Positions 7,890-16,707 of a stretch of DNA of 58,095 nt are shown in pieces. The stretch's first letter is position 1; each line of letters opens with the position of its first letter. Below the pieces are notes generated by a model. That model worked only from the letters and a program-made list of their open reading frames with translations. It ran no database searches and was not told the DNA's origin. The position numbers were made by a program, and so were the translations under genes. This stretch comes from Phycisphaerales bacterium (GTDB taxonomy: Bacteria; Planctomycetota; Phycisphaerae; Phycisphaerales; UBA1924): positions 1 through 58,095 of the forward strand of contig JARGPA010000021.1 in assembly GCA_029213305.1 (NCBI GenBank). Direction: 5' to 3'.

Positions 7890-9911
7890 TTACTTCGTTT
7901 TTCGATTCGCAACTTTCGTTGTATTACTTTGCTTTGCAGCTTCCTTAGCAACGAGTTCTTCGTGCTTCTCAATGTACATGACACAAGTTGAAACTACTGT
8001 CGCGTGTGACCATGTTAGTGGAGACACTGACATCGGCGCTCCTGAATATGGATCAAACTGTTCTGCGAGTACACCAGAAGTAAGCGTGTGGCCGACAGTC
8101 CACTCTAAGAATGGCATTGCAACTTTGAGCTCTTCAAGCGTCTCAGATTGTGCGATCTGATATTGAGCTTGCCAGAGTGTGCAGATTACCCATGGGTTCC
8201 CTGGGACATCATCGGTTTTCTCTGACTCGACCTGGTGATAGTAATCCCGTTCGTAACGAGCGCAACCACCGACATCGGTTTTCACCCATAGTCGATCGAA
8301 GAGGGATTTCATTTCAGCTTTAATCAACGGGTCTTTTGCATCGAAAGCACCAAAAGCAAACAACGCGTAGTTGGCGCTGTCTCGCGTCATATCCAGACGA
8401 TATGTTCCATCTTCAAGGGGGATTGCCATCCTCGCGAACTGTTGGCGTTCTTCGTGCCACATGTGACGGCGAAGAGCACCCTTCATTCGTTCAGCGCCTT
8501 CTCTGAATGAAGCTGCGCGATCCATTTCTCCGAAATCTCGAGCAAAGGCCGCCGCTGCATTGAGAGCGCCAATAGTTGCGGCGACAGTAAATGTGTGAAT
8601 CCCTCTCCGTTCTTCCCACAGATCCCACGATTGCAAAGGCAATCCATTGTGATCCCGATGTTCGAGCATCCAGTTTGCAGGGCGCACGACGAGGCTGATA
8701 TACAAGGGTTTAATGAACTCGACATCGCGGAATGCTTCGAAGTGTTCACGCAGCGCCCAGAGCGTCAATGCGGTTTCATCTTGCTGGATCGGGAGGATTG
8801 GTTGTCCTTCGATCATCCAAGGGTGCCATGAGCTTGCAAGATTGCCCTCGGGAGTGTATTTATGCAAGAAGTATGGTTTGTCTCCGATGCAATCGTGTGC
8901 GAATCTGAAGAAGTTCCGACTTAGTTCGCTCTGGCCTGCAAGGATTAATGAGTGTGCTACTAATGCACCATCGCGCATCCAGCAATAGGAGTAGTGATCC
9001 CCTGCAAAGTGAGTAATGTCCGAATCATTCGCTGCGATGATTGCGCCGCCGTTATCAATCTGCGTACGGAGAATGAGTTGACTACGGAAGTACAAATCTT
9101 GTACAGGTTCTGGGAGTAGATTTGTATTGATTGGTTCTTTGCGTGACCAAAGTTTCCAGTACGCTTCAGTCCTTGTAATCAAACGCTCAGGGCCAATTTC
9201 CCAGATCCGTTGATTGATGTGTTTCGCGTCTTCATATGTTTCAGTGCAGACAATCCACATAGTGGTTTCTTGTGTTGCATTGGGTTTGATCTGAAGATTG
9301 ACTCCGACTGTTGCGTCTACAGATCCTTGGGAGATAGCGTTTCGGCCGAGTTGTCCATCCTCAGCATCGCGCCAGGTGCCTTCGGCGCCGCCGACGCGCT
9401 TTGCGCCGATTGCCCAATGATCTACGCCAACCTTTGTATCGTTGCATGTGTTGATCAGGAAATACGCATCATCTTTGTACATGATGACAGCGCGAGTGGT
9501 GGGGTCGTAGTTTGCAGTATCCCCAACAGGTGATCCGTTGATTGAAAAATCACAGTGGAAGAAAATCCGAACATCGCGTGTCTTCCCAAGGAGATCTCGC
9601 ACGGCAAGCTTTCGGAAATACACTGGTTTGTGTAGATCGACAATATCGTTTGAGACGATCTCGATCCCAAGCTCTTCGTGTGTCAGGGTTACTTCAGTCG
9701 TGAGTGAATCAGGTTTGTATTGCAAACGACGATTCCAACCCTCATCTTCGATCCACGCCATCTGGCCATCGATCCAAACTCCGAATCTCTGAACATGTCC
9801 ATTCGTATGGTTGTGTCGTCCAACCATTGGGGAATAGAGATCACGGATCCGATAGAGATCATCGAATGTGATGAGAAGGCTACCGTTTCCAACAGGGATA
9901 TCTCTAGGCAT
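7890..9911 (-). CDS. Glycoside hydrolase family 15 (glucoamylase-like) protein
   Basis: The 673-residue product combines an N-terminal beta-sandwich (about 1-270) with a C-terminal alpha/alpha barrel, the usual plan of bacterial GH15 enzymes. GH15 landmarks are YCWMRDGALV near residue 309, LWEERRG near 433 with the likely general acid Glu, AEQFDP near 616 with the likely general base Glu, and PLTWSHA near 631. Members release glucose from starch-like glucans or split trehalose; no signal peptide is seen, so the enzyme probably acts in the cytosol, for example on glycogen. ATG at 9911 follows GAGGA, and a start at 9944 is possible. The start overlaps the end of a small upstream gene. Confidence 0.9.
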   Translation of the reverse strand: MPRDIPVGNGSLLITFDDLYRIRDLYSPMVGRHNHTNGHVQRFGVWIDGQMAWIEDEGWNRRLQYKPDSLTTEVTLTHEELGIEIVSNDIVDLHKPVYFRKLAVRDLLGKTRDVRIFFHCDFSINGSPVGDTANYDPTTRAVIMYKDDAYFLINTCNDTKVGVDHWAIGAKRVGGAEGTWRDAEDGQLGRNAISQGSVDATVGVNLQIKPNATQETTMWIVCTETYEDAKHINQRIWEIGPERLITRTEAYWKLWSRKEPINTNLLPEPVQDLYFRSQLILRTQIDNGGAIIAANDSDITHFAGDHYSYCWMRDGALVAHSLILAGQSELSRNFFRFAHDCIGDKPYFLHKYTPEGNLASSWHPWMIEGQPILPIQQDETALTLWALREHFEAFRDVEFIKPLYISLVVRPANWMLEHRDHNGLPLQSWDLWEERRGIHTFTVAATIGALNAAAAFARDFGEMDRAASFREGAERMKGALRRHMWHEERQQFARMAIPLEDGTYRLDMTRDSANYALFAFGAFDAKDPLIKAEMKSLFDRLWVKTDVGGCARYERDYYHQVESEKTDDVPGNPWVICTLWQAQYQIAQSETLEELKVAMPFLEWTVGHTLTSGVLAEQFDPYSGAPMSVSPLTWSHATVVSTCVMYIEKHEELVAKEAAKQSNTTKVANRKTK

Positions 9912-10146
9912 AACTTGGGGTTTCCTCAGATTTGAACAAGACAAAGGTATCTGGATGATCTATCGGCTGCATTCGAACCCTAAGTTGCTCGTATTCTCGC
10001 AACTGTGGGGCATTTGAGTATCTCATCGTTGAATTTGCCACCTGATCAGCCGTTTCGACCTGATCTTCGTTGTGAGGGTGCAAAATTTGATGTATGATTG
10101 TTTGGGTATCGAATGGGTATGAACCGATTAGATAGCTTTCATTCAT
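9904..10146 (-). CDS. Small hypothetical protein upstream of the GH15 gene
   Basis: An 80-residue reading frame starting MNESYLIGSYPF and ending TPSYA. Its stop overlaps the GH15 start codon by eight bases, and the GH15 ribosome site lies inside it, an arrangement typical of coupled genes. Codon use resembles the neighbours. No domain is recognised. The ribosome site is weak (AGAAAG). It could be a non-coding leader instead, so the call is tentative. Confidence 0.45.
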   Translation of the reverse strand: MNESYLIGSYPFDTQTIIHQILHPHNEDQVETADQVANSTMRYSNAPQLREYEQLRVRMQPIDHPDTFVLFKSEETPSYA

Positions 10147-10272
10147 TGTCTTTCTGAACAATTTGCATCGTATTCTCGATCCAGATTGCTCATCTTGAAA
10201 GAAAATCAGTCTCGAATGTGCAGAACTAGAGGCTCTCTACGAGTCGCTAACGATTTTTTAAGGTCTCTCAGA

Positions 10273-11337
10273 ATGCAAAACCGTAGTCATAAACAACAGA
10301 TAATGGGTTTTACACTCATTGAGCTTCTCGTCGTTATTGCGATTATCGGACTCTTGCTTGGGTTGTTGTTGCCTGCACTTGGGAGTGCAAGAGCATCTGC
10401 TCGACTCGTCCAGAGTCAGGTAAATCTTCGATCTATGGCTCAGATCCACGAGGCCTATGCAGGCGATTATCGTGAGAGCATGATCAATCCGTTCGATGTC
10501 CAGAAATATCTCGATAGTAGAGGAAACGGACCAGGGTTTGGAGGCTGGGGAACTTCTAAGAAAATCGGTTCCTCATCTGTAGCAGAATGGTCAGAAGGAT
10601 CAGGTAACACCAGGCAATGGTACTCAGAGATGTACGCGTTTCATTGGTACTCAGTGATTGGAGGCTGGATCAGTCAAGGGGATTATGCTTCCGATGTTCA
10701 GTTTGCACCTGCAGATCGAGTTCTGATTACACGCAATGAACGACTCGAAGAAGATCCTCCGTTCCCGAATTGGTCACTTGAAACAGGATTCTGGGATGGG
10801 TCATATATCTTGTCACCAACGATTTGGTTCTCCCCTGAACGATATCGAGAAGATGGACGACCTGATGCGATTCGAAATAATCCAATCGGGTCGAAAGTAA
10901 AGCGCAACAAACTGTCAGGCGTCACTTACCCATCACAAAAAGTCCTCATGTGGGAACGATTCGATTGGTCCAAAAAAGAGCGCAATGCAAGTTTCCGTGA
11001 TCCAAACTTCGGAGGTGACCCGTTTATCTTCGGGAAAGAGCAAACATTCCCACAATGGAATAATCCAGATGCAGAACCATCAGTGGCCACTGCGGATGGG
11101 AGTGTTTCGAGAGTGAAAATCAGCACGATATTCAGTCAAATGGAAAGCGATAACACAAGAGCTGCTCGATCGTTTACGCCTACAGATTTCTGGGACCCGA
11201 AGTACTCTGCGCTTGAAGATTATGTCATGCACGAAGATAACTTTGAAATCGGTGATCCGAGATCAGGAATGGGCAAGTATCCAGCATTCTTCTGGGCCAC
11301 TCGTGACGGGATCAGAGGCCGAGACTTTGCTCGCTAA
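10273..11337 (+). CDS. Prepilin-type (pseudopilin) protein
   Basis: The 354-residue product carries a short positive leader, then the class III cleavage and methylation motif MG|FTLIELLVV and one membrane helix. PilD-type peptidase would cut after Gly12 and methylate the Phe. The large C-terminal domain includes ADGSVSRVKIS near residue 277, a pattern common in the type II pseudopilins of Planctomycetota, which occur in many copies per genome. Role in a secretion or pilus machine is inferred; no other secretion gene is nearby. ATG at 10273 is preferred, with AAGG upstream; an internal ATG at 10303 would leave a two-residue leader. Confidence 0.85.
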   Translation: MQNRSHKQQIMGFTLIELLVVIAIIGLLLGLLLPALGSARASARLVQSQVNLRSMAQIHEAYAGDYRESMINPFDVQKYLDSRGNGPGFGGWGTSKKIGSSSVAEWSEGSGNTRQWYSEMYAFHWYSVIGGWISQGDYASDVQFAPADRVLITRNERLEEDPPFPNWSLETGFWDGSYILSPTIWFSPERYREDGRPDAIRNNPIGSKVKRNKLSGVTYPSQKVLMWERFDWSKKERNASFRDPNFGGDPFIFGKEQTFPQWNNPDAEPSVATADGSVSRVKISTIFSQMESDNTRAARSFTPTDFWDPKYSALEDYVMHEDNFEIGDPRSGMGKYPAFFWATRDGIRGRDFAR

Positions 11338-11347
11338 GTCTACGAAT

Positions 11348-11388
11348 GTGCGAATCTGTGATTAAACCATATTGGTTCGCACGTTTTC
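11348..11388 (+). terminator. Possible terminator after the pseudopilin gene
   Basis: Arms GTGCGAA (11348-11354) and TTCGCAC (11376-11382) pair perfectly, with an inner ACCA/TGGT pairing in the loop, followed by GTTTTC. The stem is modest and the T-run short. Confidence 0.45.
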
Positions 11389-11722
11389 AAATCTGACCAT
11401 CGAGTAACGCTGCAGCGAGATCCTCTGCGCTCGATCCGGAATTTGAATCTGAATCGCTTGGACCCATTGCGGTTATTCGATCCTTTGGATCTCCGATGTA
11501 GTTGAGTTGGATACCGAAGTTCTCGCCGAGTTTTACTGCAGAGCCTTGTCCAACGGCGGTGTTGTTGACACGCACTTCGAGGTCTTCTTCAGCCTCTTTC
11601 CCCAACTCGACAATCGATCCTGGGATCCAGTTACGGATCTCGCTCATCATTACTGCTCGTTCTCCAAGCACGACAACTAAGGGCACTTCAAGTTTCTTGA
11701 TTGAGCGAATATCGTTACTCAT
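11387..11722 (-). CDS. FliN/SpoA-domain protein (flagellar switch-like)
   Basis: A 111-residue protein made mostly of one SpoA (surface presentation of antigens) domain: LEVPLVVVLGERAVMMSEIRN followed by PGSIVELGK and VKLGENFGIQL. This matches FliN of the flagellar C-ring, where it binds CheY-P and sets rotation direction; the type III secretion SctQ family shares the domain. A chemotaxis operon in the same window supports the flagellar reading. ATG at 11722 has GGAG upstream at good spacing. It follows fabF by 160 bases, with no other flagellar gene nearby, and has a serine-rich tail after the domain. Confidence 0.75.
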   Translation of the reverse strand: MSNDIRSIKKLEVPLVVVLGERAVMMSEIRNWIPGSIVELGKEAEEDLEVRVNNTAVGQGSAVKLGENFGIQLNYIGDPKDRITAMGPSDSDSNSGSSAEDLAAALLDGQI

Positions 11723-11881
11723 AAGGACTCCATCGGCAAGATCTGCGCTCAAGTTCAGGCGCAGTGAACGAAACGAACTGTGATATGAATATCGCAATCG
11801 CTGTGCCAAAAAATGGATAGAGTTGGGTTGAGCTTGATTCAACAACCAGCTCAGATTGAGTAGAACGAGTCGTTGTGGTAC

Positions 11882-13156
11882 TTAACCTTCGTACTTCGAG
11901 CAGATCAGAGAGACATTGTGTCCCCCAAACCCGAATGTATTGTTCATTACATGCTTTATAGGCATTTCACGAGCAGTATTCGCAACGATGTCGATCTTGT
12001 TGAATCCCTCATCGAGATTATCAAGATTGATCGTCGGCGGCACAACTCCTTCATGAATCGCGCCAATACATGCGATGAGTTCAACAGCTCCCGATGCACC
12101 AAGGCAGTGCCCGTGCATGGATTTTGTCGAGTTCATGACAAGGCCGTTCCCAGGAACTGAGTGGTTTCCGAAGACTGTTTGAACTGCGGTAACTTCTGCT
12201 TTATCTCCAAGAGAAGTGGAAGTCCCGTGTGCATTGATGTATTGGATATCGCTTGGATTGAGTCCTGCGTCGTCGAGTGCCCATTTCATTGAGTTGCATG
12301 CGCCTCGGCCTTCAGCATGTGGCGCGGTAATATGGCCTGCGTCACATGAGTTTCCTGTGCCTGTGAGTTCTGCGTAAATGGTTGCTCCGCGAGCCTTTGC
12401 GTGCTCTTCGGACTCAAGTACATACATTGCTGCGCCTTCAGAGAGAACAAATCCATCGCGATCGACATCGAATGGACGAGATGCTTTTGTAGGTTCATCG
12501 TTGCGAGTAGAGAGCGCTTTCATTGTCATAAAGGCGCCGATGCACAACGGGGTGACGGCGGCTTCTGCTCCGCCTGCGATCATCACATCAGTTTTACCAG
12601 AACGGATGTAGTTCATTGCGTCGCCGATTGCGTGTCCGGATGATGCACAAGCAGTTGCATGCGCAGTTGCAGGACCCTGCATATTGAACTGGATTGCGAC
12701 ATTTCCTGTGATCGCGTTGACCATGAGCTTTGGTACAGTAAACGGATTGATTCTTGAGGGTCCTTTATCACGCATTGTGAGGACTGCAGATTCAATCGCG
12801 TAGATACCACCGATCCCTGAACCAACTACAACTCCATGTCGTGTTGGATCCCCGGATGTATGGTCCCATCCAGAATGTGCAACTGCTTGGATCGCGGCAC
12901 TCAACCCGAGTTGAGCAGAACGATCGAGTCTTCGAGCTTCTTTTTTCTCAATGACTGATGCTGGGTCCCAGTTTTTGACTTGCCCAGCAATACCAACTGA
13001 CCAACCTTCAAACTTGTCGAACTCAGGGTTGTCGATTGGTGCAATCCCTGATTGGCCTTCACGCATTGCGTGCCAAGTGTCTTGAGCATTGAGCCCAAGG
13101 TCGGTGAGTGCACCATAACCGGTAATAACAACACGGTGATTTGGTCTTTGAGTCAT
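11882..13156 (-). CDS. fabF: 3-oxoacyl-ACP synthase II FabF
   Basis: Beta-ketoacyl-ACP synthase II (424 residues) extends acyl-ACP by two carbons with malonyl-ACP. The Cys-His-His triad is visible: Cys170 in ATACASSGHAIG, His310 in NAHGTST and His350 in HGHCLGASG. Length is normal. It is read with acpP, about 100 bases upstream, across an intergenic hairpin. Unlike the usual rpmF-plsX-fabHDG-acpP-fabF order, this pair sits more than 4 kb from the other fab genes. Confidence 0.95.
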   Translation of the reverse strand: MTQRPNHRVVITGYGALTDLGLNAQDTWHAMREGQSGIAPIDNPEFDKFEGWSVGIAGQVKNWDPASVIEKKEARRLDRSAQLGLSAAIQAVAHSGWDHTSGDPTRHGVVVGSGIGGIYAIESAVLTMRDKGPSRINPFTVPKLMVNAITGNVAIQFNMQGPATAHATACASSGHAIGDAMNYIRSGKTDVMIAGGAEAAVTPLCIGAFMTMKALSTRNDEPTKASRPFDVDRDGFVLSEGAAMYVLESEEHAKARGATIYAELTGTGNSCDAGHITAPHAEGRGACNSMKWALDDAGLNPSDIQYINAHGTSTSLGDKAEVTAVQTVFGNHSVPGNGLVMNSTKSMHGHCLGASGAVELIACIGAIHEGVVPPTINLDNLDEGFNKIDIVANTAREMPIKHVMNNTFGFGGHNVSLICSKYEG

Positions 13157-13208
13157 AAGGGTGTACTCGAGCTGGGTCTTGTTTGATGAGTTGAATCAAC
13201 ACAAGAAC

Positions 13209-13234
13209 GCCCCATCAGGATCGTCTGATGGGGT
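13209..13234 (-). promoter_or_regulatory. Intercistronic hairpin between acpP and fabF
   Basis: Arms GCCCCATCAG and CTGATGGGGT pair over ten positions (one G-U) around a six-base loop. On the minus strand the following bases are GTTCTTGT, so termination would be partial at best. A partial terminator or RNA-stabilising stem here would let acpP exceed fabF, as is common for this gene pair. Confidence 0.6.
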
Positions 13235-13259
13235 GCTCATGTATTTCCTGGGGGATAGA

Positions 13260-13508
13260 TTAGTCGATCCCGTTTGCCTGTTTAATAAACGCGACGGCTT
13301 GGCCGACGGTTTGAATTTTTTCAGCTTGATCATCTGGAATGGATGTTTCAAACTCATCTTCGAACTCCATTACGAGTTCAACAGTATCAAGTGAGTCCGC
13401 GTTGAGGTCTTCAACGAAGCTGGTAGCACTGCTGATCTTGGCCTTATCAGTGCCCATTTGTTCAGCGACAATATCGATCACTTTTGCTTCAATTTCCTGT
13501 TCGGTCAC
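13260..13508 (-). CDS. acpP: Acyl carrier protein AcpP
   Basis: An acidic 82-residue acyl carrier protein. Ser39 in [11 protein letters not shown] is the site for the phosphopantetheine arm. Translation most likely begins at GTG 13508 with GGAG upstream, giving [19 protein letters not shown] as the first helix; a longer reading to 13607 would add a stretch unlike any ACP. The product carries all intermediates handled by FabD, FabG, FabH, FabF and PlsX of this window. Confidence 0.93.
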   Translation of the reverse strand: MTEQEIEAKVIDIVAEQMGTDKAKISSATSFVEDLNADSLDTVELVMEFEDEFETSIPDDQAEKIQTVGQAVAFIKQANGID

Positions 13509-13851
13509 AGCGTCGTCTCCGGATAATGAGGGACTGTGTAGTTGAGTTGGGGCATCCCGAACTCCCAAACCACTTCGTCCCGTTTCAGGCCCAGATTCTA
13601 GCCGCAAATACTCGGTTTGCCAAATCGAGCCCTCTCCAGATCAGGAAAGAGTCGATTTTGGACATTGGGACCCACTTTGGTGAGTTATCGACCGCACTAA
13701 CCGGTATTTCCCGACTCATAGGTGGAGTCAATTCATCAGTTCGCACTCAGAGTGATCTTCAATCTTGATCCAAGCTGTCGGGTAGTCGAAAGAAGGGGGG
13801 ACCGGCATGGTGCTGGTTTGAACTGCCCGAATGGGTCGTGGAGGATAGGTT
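13509..13851. other. Intergenic region between divergent acpP and DUF1444 genes
   Basis: This 343-base stretch holds the acpP promoter and leader on the minus strand and the ribosome site GGAGG (13839-13843) of the plus-strand gene. Reading frames in it have no ribosome site and no protein-like composition. No RNA gene was recognised. Confidence 0.5.
13595..13623 (-). promoter_or_regulatory. Strong-looking sigma-70 promoter of acpP
   Basis: On the minus strand TTGGCA (13618-13623) and TAGAAT (13595-13600) are separated by 17 bases, five of six matching in each box. Transcription would begin near 13588, giving a leader of about 80 bases. It is the best promoter match seen in the window, which fits the high demand for acyl carrier protein. 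Confidence 0.7.
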
Positions 13852-14655
13852 ATGGGAGCGATGCCCAAGGAACCAGAAGCGTTTGCCGAACAAGTGGCCA
13901 AGCTCATCGAACAGATGCAGCCCGGATTCCATATCGATCGTGTGAATGCTCAAGAACTGCTCGTTAACGGGCGCCGTCTTGATCTCGAGAACCTATTTAG
14001 AATGGTTGCTCACGAACCCGATCGTGGAACTGATATCGTAGAGCACTTCCTCGATCAGCTCTTTGCTGGCGAACAGATGGAAGTTGCAGAGGAATCATTT
14101 GATCAGGTCAAAGCTCGGATCATGCCTCGCATTCAACCGATTTCTATCTTTGAGCATCTTTCCGAAGAACTCGTTGCTCATGTGCCTTATGTCAATGACA
14201 CTGTGATTGTGTTCGTGCTTGATATGCCTCACATGACGGTGAGTATTACAACAGAGCAAGTCATTAAGTGGGGGATCACGATTGATGATCTCGAAGAGAT
14301 GGCAAGAGAGAATCTTGATCTCTACGCTCCAGAGCTTGAGATGCAAGTGATCGAATCCGCAGAAGGCGGCAAAGCAGTTATTGTCGCAGAACAAGATGGA
14401 TATGACGCAGCTCGTCTCTTGATGGGTGATCTTCATATGAAGCTTGCGCTCCACCTTGGTGCAGATTTTTATGTCGCAACTCCTGCACGAGACATGTTTA
14501 TCGCGTTGAGCTGTGAACCTGTTGAGTTCGTGGATCGATTGCGTAGAAGAGTCGCAGAAGATTTTTCCCGTTTGCCATACCCGATCACTCAAGATTTATT
14601 CTTGGTGACTCAAGATGGAATCGCAGGAACTACCTGGATGCGAGAAGCAGCATAG
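13852..14655 (+). CDS. DUF1444 (UPF0354) family protein
   Basis: The 267-residue cytoplasmic protein resembles the DUF1444 family (Bacillus YtpQ): a middle segment with VAHVPYVNDTVIVFVLDMPHMTVSIT and a C-terminal part with ARDMFIALSCEP and ITQDLFLVTQDG. The function of this family is not established. ATG at 13852 follows GGAGG with seven bases between; an ATG at 13861 is less likely since its ribosome site would be too close. The gene stands alone, ended by a strong terminator. Confidence 0.8.
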   Translation: MGAMPKEPEAFAEQVAKLIEQMQPGFHIDRVNAQELLVNGRRLDLENLFRMVAHEPDRGTDIVEHFLDQLFAGEQMEVAEESFDQVKARIMPRIQPISIFEHLSEELVAHVPYVNDTVIVFVLDMPHMTVSITTEQVIKWGITIDDLEEMARENLDLYAPELEMQVIESAEGGKAVIVAEQDGYDAARLLMGDLHMKLALHLGADFYVATPARDMFIALSCEPVEFVDRLRRRVAEDFSRLPYPITQDLFLVTQDGIAGTTWMREAA

Positions 14656-14698
14656 AGATCGAATCTAGGGATACTTAGATCTCTCAATACATACTATA

Positions 14699-14729
14699 AA
14701 AACCAGTTGAATGATTCAGCTGGTTTTTT
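14699..14729. terminator. Bidirectional rho-independent terminator
   Basis: Arms AACCAGTTGAAT and ATTCAGCTGGTT pair with one wobble around a single-base loop, with A's before and a run of six T after. It serves the DUF1444 gene and, read from the other side, the convergent FkbM methyltransferase gene. Confidence 0.85.
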
Positions 14730-14739
14730 GTGCGAAAAC

Positions 14740-15456
14740 TTATTGAAGCGATTGAGGTAAAAACACATAGTTGAGAAACACTTTGTCGATTTGGTCTCGA
14801 ACATCATTCCACTTACTCAATGGGACAAGATTCTTTTTATAAAAGAAATGAGCTCGATATCCAAGCGATGCAAGCTGATCAAACATTCGTGACTCAGATG
14901 CGAGTTCATCGTGACATTCGATTAAAAGCGCTGGACGATCTCGAGTGAGCACTCCCATGGCGCCTTCAACGACTTCTGCTTCGTGCCCTTCAACATCGCA
15001 TTTGATGAACGCGATTGATTCAACTTCGTGTTGCGAGCAATAGTCATCTAATGTCGTCAATGGGATGGTTATCGAGTTATCTGCATTCGGTAGATCGAAC
15101 GAAATTGATGCGCCTCCAAGGTGGTTCATTTCACGATTGAGTGTGACTTCACCCGAGTTTGAAGATAAACCAGTTGGTGCGATTTCTAGTTGACGAAGAT
15201 TGAACCCGGATTTAATTCTTTTGAGATGTTCAATCATCTCAGGTTGAGGTTCAAATCCTACGACTCGGCCTCCCAAACCTGCTTTTTTACACATCCAGTA
15301 GCTATAGATCCCTGTGTTTGCGCCGATATCGATGATTGTTTTACCTGAAAGATCTAGAGAGAGCAAAAAACGGATCTCGTCTTTTTCAGTATTGAGCCGA
15401 TATCGCCATGCGCGATGGATCATGTGTCCGTATTCATATATTCCCAGCTTTGACAT
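14740..15456 (-). CDS. FkbM family methyltransferase
   Basis: A 238-residue SAM-dependent methyltransferase. Motif I is IIDIGANTGIYSY (41-53), and FIKCDVEGHEAEVVEGA in the second half is the hallmark of the FkbM family, which O-methylates sugars and polyketides. The substrate is unknown. Start at 15456 (MSKLGIYEYG) was chosen because the longer reading from 15534 would overlap the divergent amidotransferase gene. No partner glycan genes lie next to it. Confidence 0.85.
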   Translation of the reverse strand: MSKLGIYEYGHMIHRAWRYRLNTEKDEIRFLLSLDLSGKTIIDIGANTGIYSYWMCKKAGLGGRVVGFEPQPEMIEHLKRIKSGFNLRQLEIAPTGLSSNSGEVTLNREMNHLGGASISFDLPNADNSITIPLTTLDDYCSQHEVESIAFIKCDVEGHEAEVVEGAMGVLTRDRPALLIECHDELASESRMFDQLASLGYRAHFFYKKNLVPLSKWNDVRDQIDKVFLNYVFLPQSLQ

Positions 15457-15503
15457 GCTTAGATGGTATCTGAATGAACAGTGAGCGTATAGGATGAGAC
15501 CTG

Positions 15504-16202
15504 ATGATATTGCTGATTGATAACTACGATTCATTCACATGGAACCTGGTCCAGCGTCTTGGGGAAATTGACTCTTCGCTTGAACCGGGTAGAGATTTGC
15601 TTGTTGTGCGTCATGATGCGATTACGCCTCAACAAGCGGAACAGTTAGATTCAGGGAAGGGTCCAACTCATATCATCATCTCCCCTGGTCCCTGTACTCC
15701 CAAAGAAGCAGGGGTTTCAAGCGAAATCATCGAGCACTTTGCAGGAAAAATTCCTGTACTCGGAGTTTGTCTCGGACATCAGTGCATGGCCGATTTGCAT
15801 GAAATGGTCGTAGAACGGCACCCAGTATTAATGCATGGAAAAACTTCGAGGATTGTCCATGATGGGAAGGGGCTCTTCTCGCAAGTTGATTCACCAACGA
15901 CAGTTGCTCGATATCACTCTCTTGTTGTTCGCAGAGATTCTGTTCCAACACTCGATATGGAAAATGATGGGTGGGAAGTATCTGCATCATGCTTTGATGA
16001 GATTGATGGCCAAGAGGTTGAAGTTGTCATGGGACTCCGTCGAGTATGGATCGATCCGGCTAAAGCACCTATGGAGGGGGTCCAGTTTCATCCTGAGAGC
16101 TTTATGACCCCTGCTGGGACGATGATGCTTTGGAATTTCTTGTCGATGGGGCAAGGGAGCAAGCAACTCCCAAAACCGATAGTTGATTGTTCAAGACTCT
16201 GA
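15504..16202 (+). CDS. Anthranilate/aminodeoxychorismate synthase glutamine amidotransferase (TrpG/PabA type)
   Basis: A 232-residue class I glutamine amidotransferase that frees ammonia from glutamine for a chorismate-using partner. LLIDNYDSFTWNLVQ at the N-terminus, SPGPCTP near 60-66, the nucleophile Cys89 in LGVCLGHQ and the GVQFHPES motif near the end are typical of TrpG and PabA. The two cannot be told apart here, and no trpE or pabB is beside it. An insertion of about 20 residues between the conserved blocks and a short tail make it longer than the usual 190-200. Confidence 0.9.
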   Translation: MILLIDNYDSFTWNLVQRLGEIDSSLEPGRDLLVVRHDAITPQQAEQLDSGKGPTHIIISPGPCTPKEAGVSSEIIEHFAGKIPVLGVCLGHQCMADLHEMVVERHPVLMHGKTSRIVHDGKGLFSQVDSPTTVARYHSLVVRRDSVPTLDMENDGWEVSASCFDEIDGQEVEVVMGLRRVWIDPAKAPMEGVQFHPESFMTPAGTMMLWNFLSMGQGSKQLPKPIVDCSRL

Positions 16203-16233
16203 AATCTGCAAGGATTCAGTGTATTGTTTAGTC

Positions 16234-16707
16234 ATGCTTCACCCTGCACCAACAACAAAGATCGATCCCACCCTCGCTCGAGGCACTATTCTTGAAGTCA
16301 GACGCGCCACAGCAACTAAGCCGGCCGTTGTGATTGTCGAGTTTCCCAACAACAGTTATAAAACGGAACTCATGATCAAAGGAGAGATCGAACCCATTGA
16401 ATCTTGCGTAAACAAGATCGTCATGGGCCGGATCTTTGCACAAGCAAGACGGATCGATGTGCCTCAAGCAGGAGGACGAAAGATTGATCCATGCTTTGGT
16501 CCTCCGCGTAGAGTGATGGGAACAGTCGTCGCGGTAGATCCGCATGCAGATGTTGTGGTAATGGATGCTGGAGCTCCAGTGATTCTCTCGTTGACGGCAC
16601 CTGGACAGAAAGCGTCACAGTTTGCAAACGCAGAGTTTATAGCGTGTGATGTTTTGCCTGGAGCAAGCTTTAAGTTTGTTCAAGAATGTGAAAAGAGCAA
16701 TGCATGA
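16234..16707 (+). CDS. Hypothetical protein upstream of the YbjQ pair
   Basis: A 157-residue protein with many beta-strand-like stretches, for example AVVIVEFPNNSYKTELMI and GTVVAVDPHADVVVMDAGAPVILSL, suggesting two small beta-barrel units. No family is recognised. ATG at 16234 avoids overlap with the amidotransferase gene, though the ribosome site is weak. The stop overlaps the start of the next gene (ATGA), so the two are likely coupled and part of one operon. Confidence 0.65.
   Translation: MLHPAPTTKIDPTLARGTILEVRRATATKPAVVIVEFPNNSYKTELMIKGEIEPIESCVNKIVMGRIFAQARRIDVPQAGGRKIDPCFGPPRRVMGTVVAVDPHADVVVMDAGAPVILSLTAPGQKASQFANAEFIACDVLPGASFKFVQECEKSNA

Noticed and set aside
13484..13768. 94-codon plus-strand frame over the acpP promoter
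   Set aside because: It covers the best promoter of the window and the start of acpP, and has no ribosome site.
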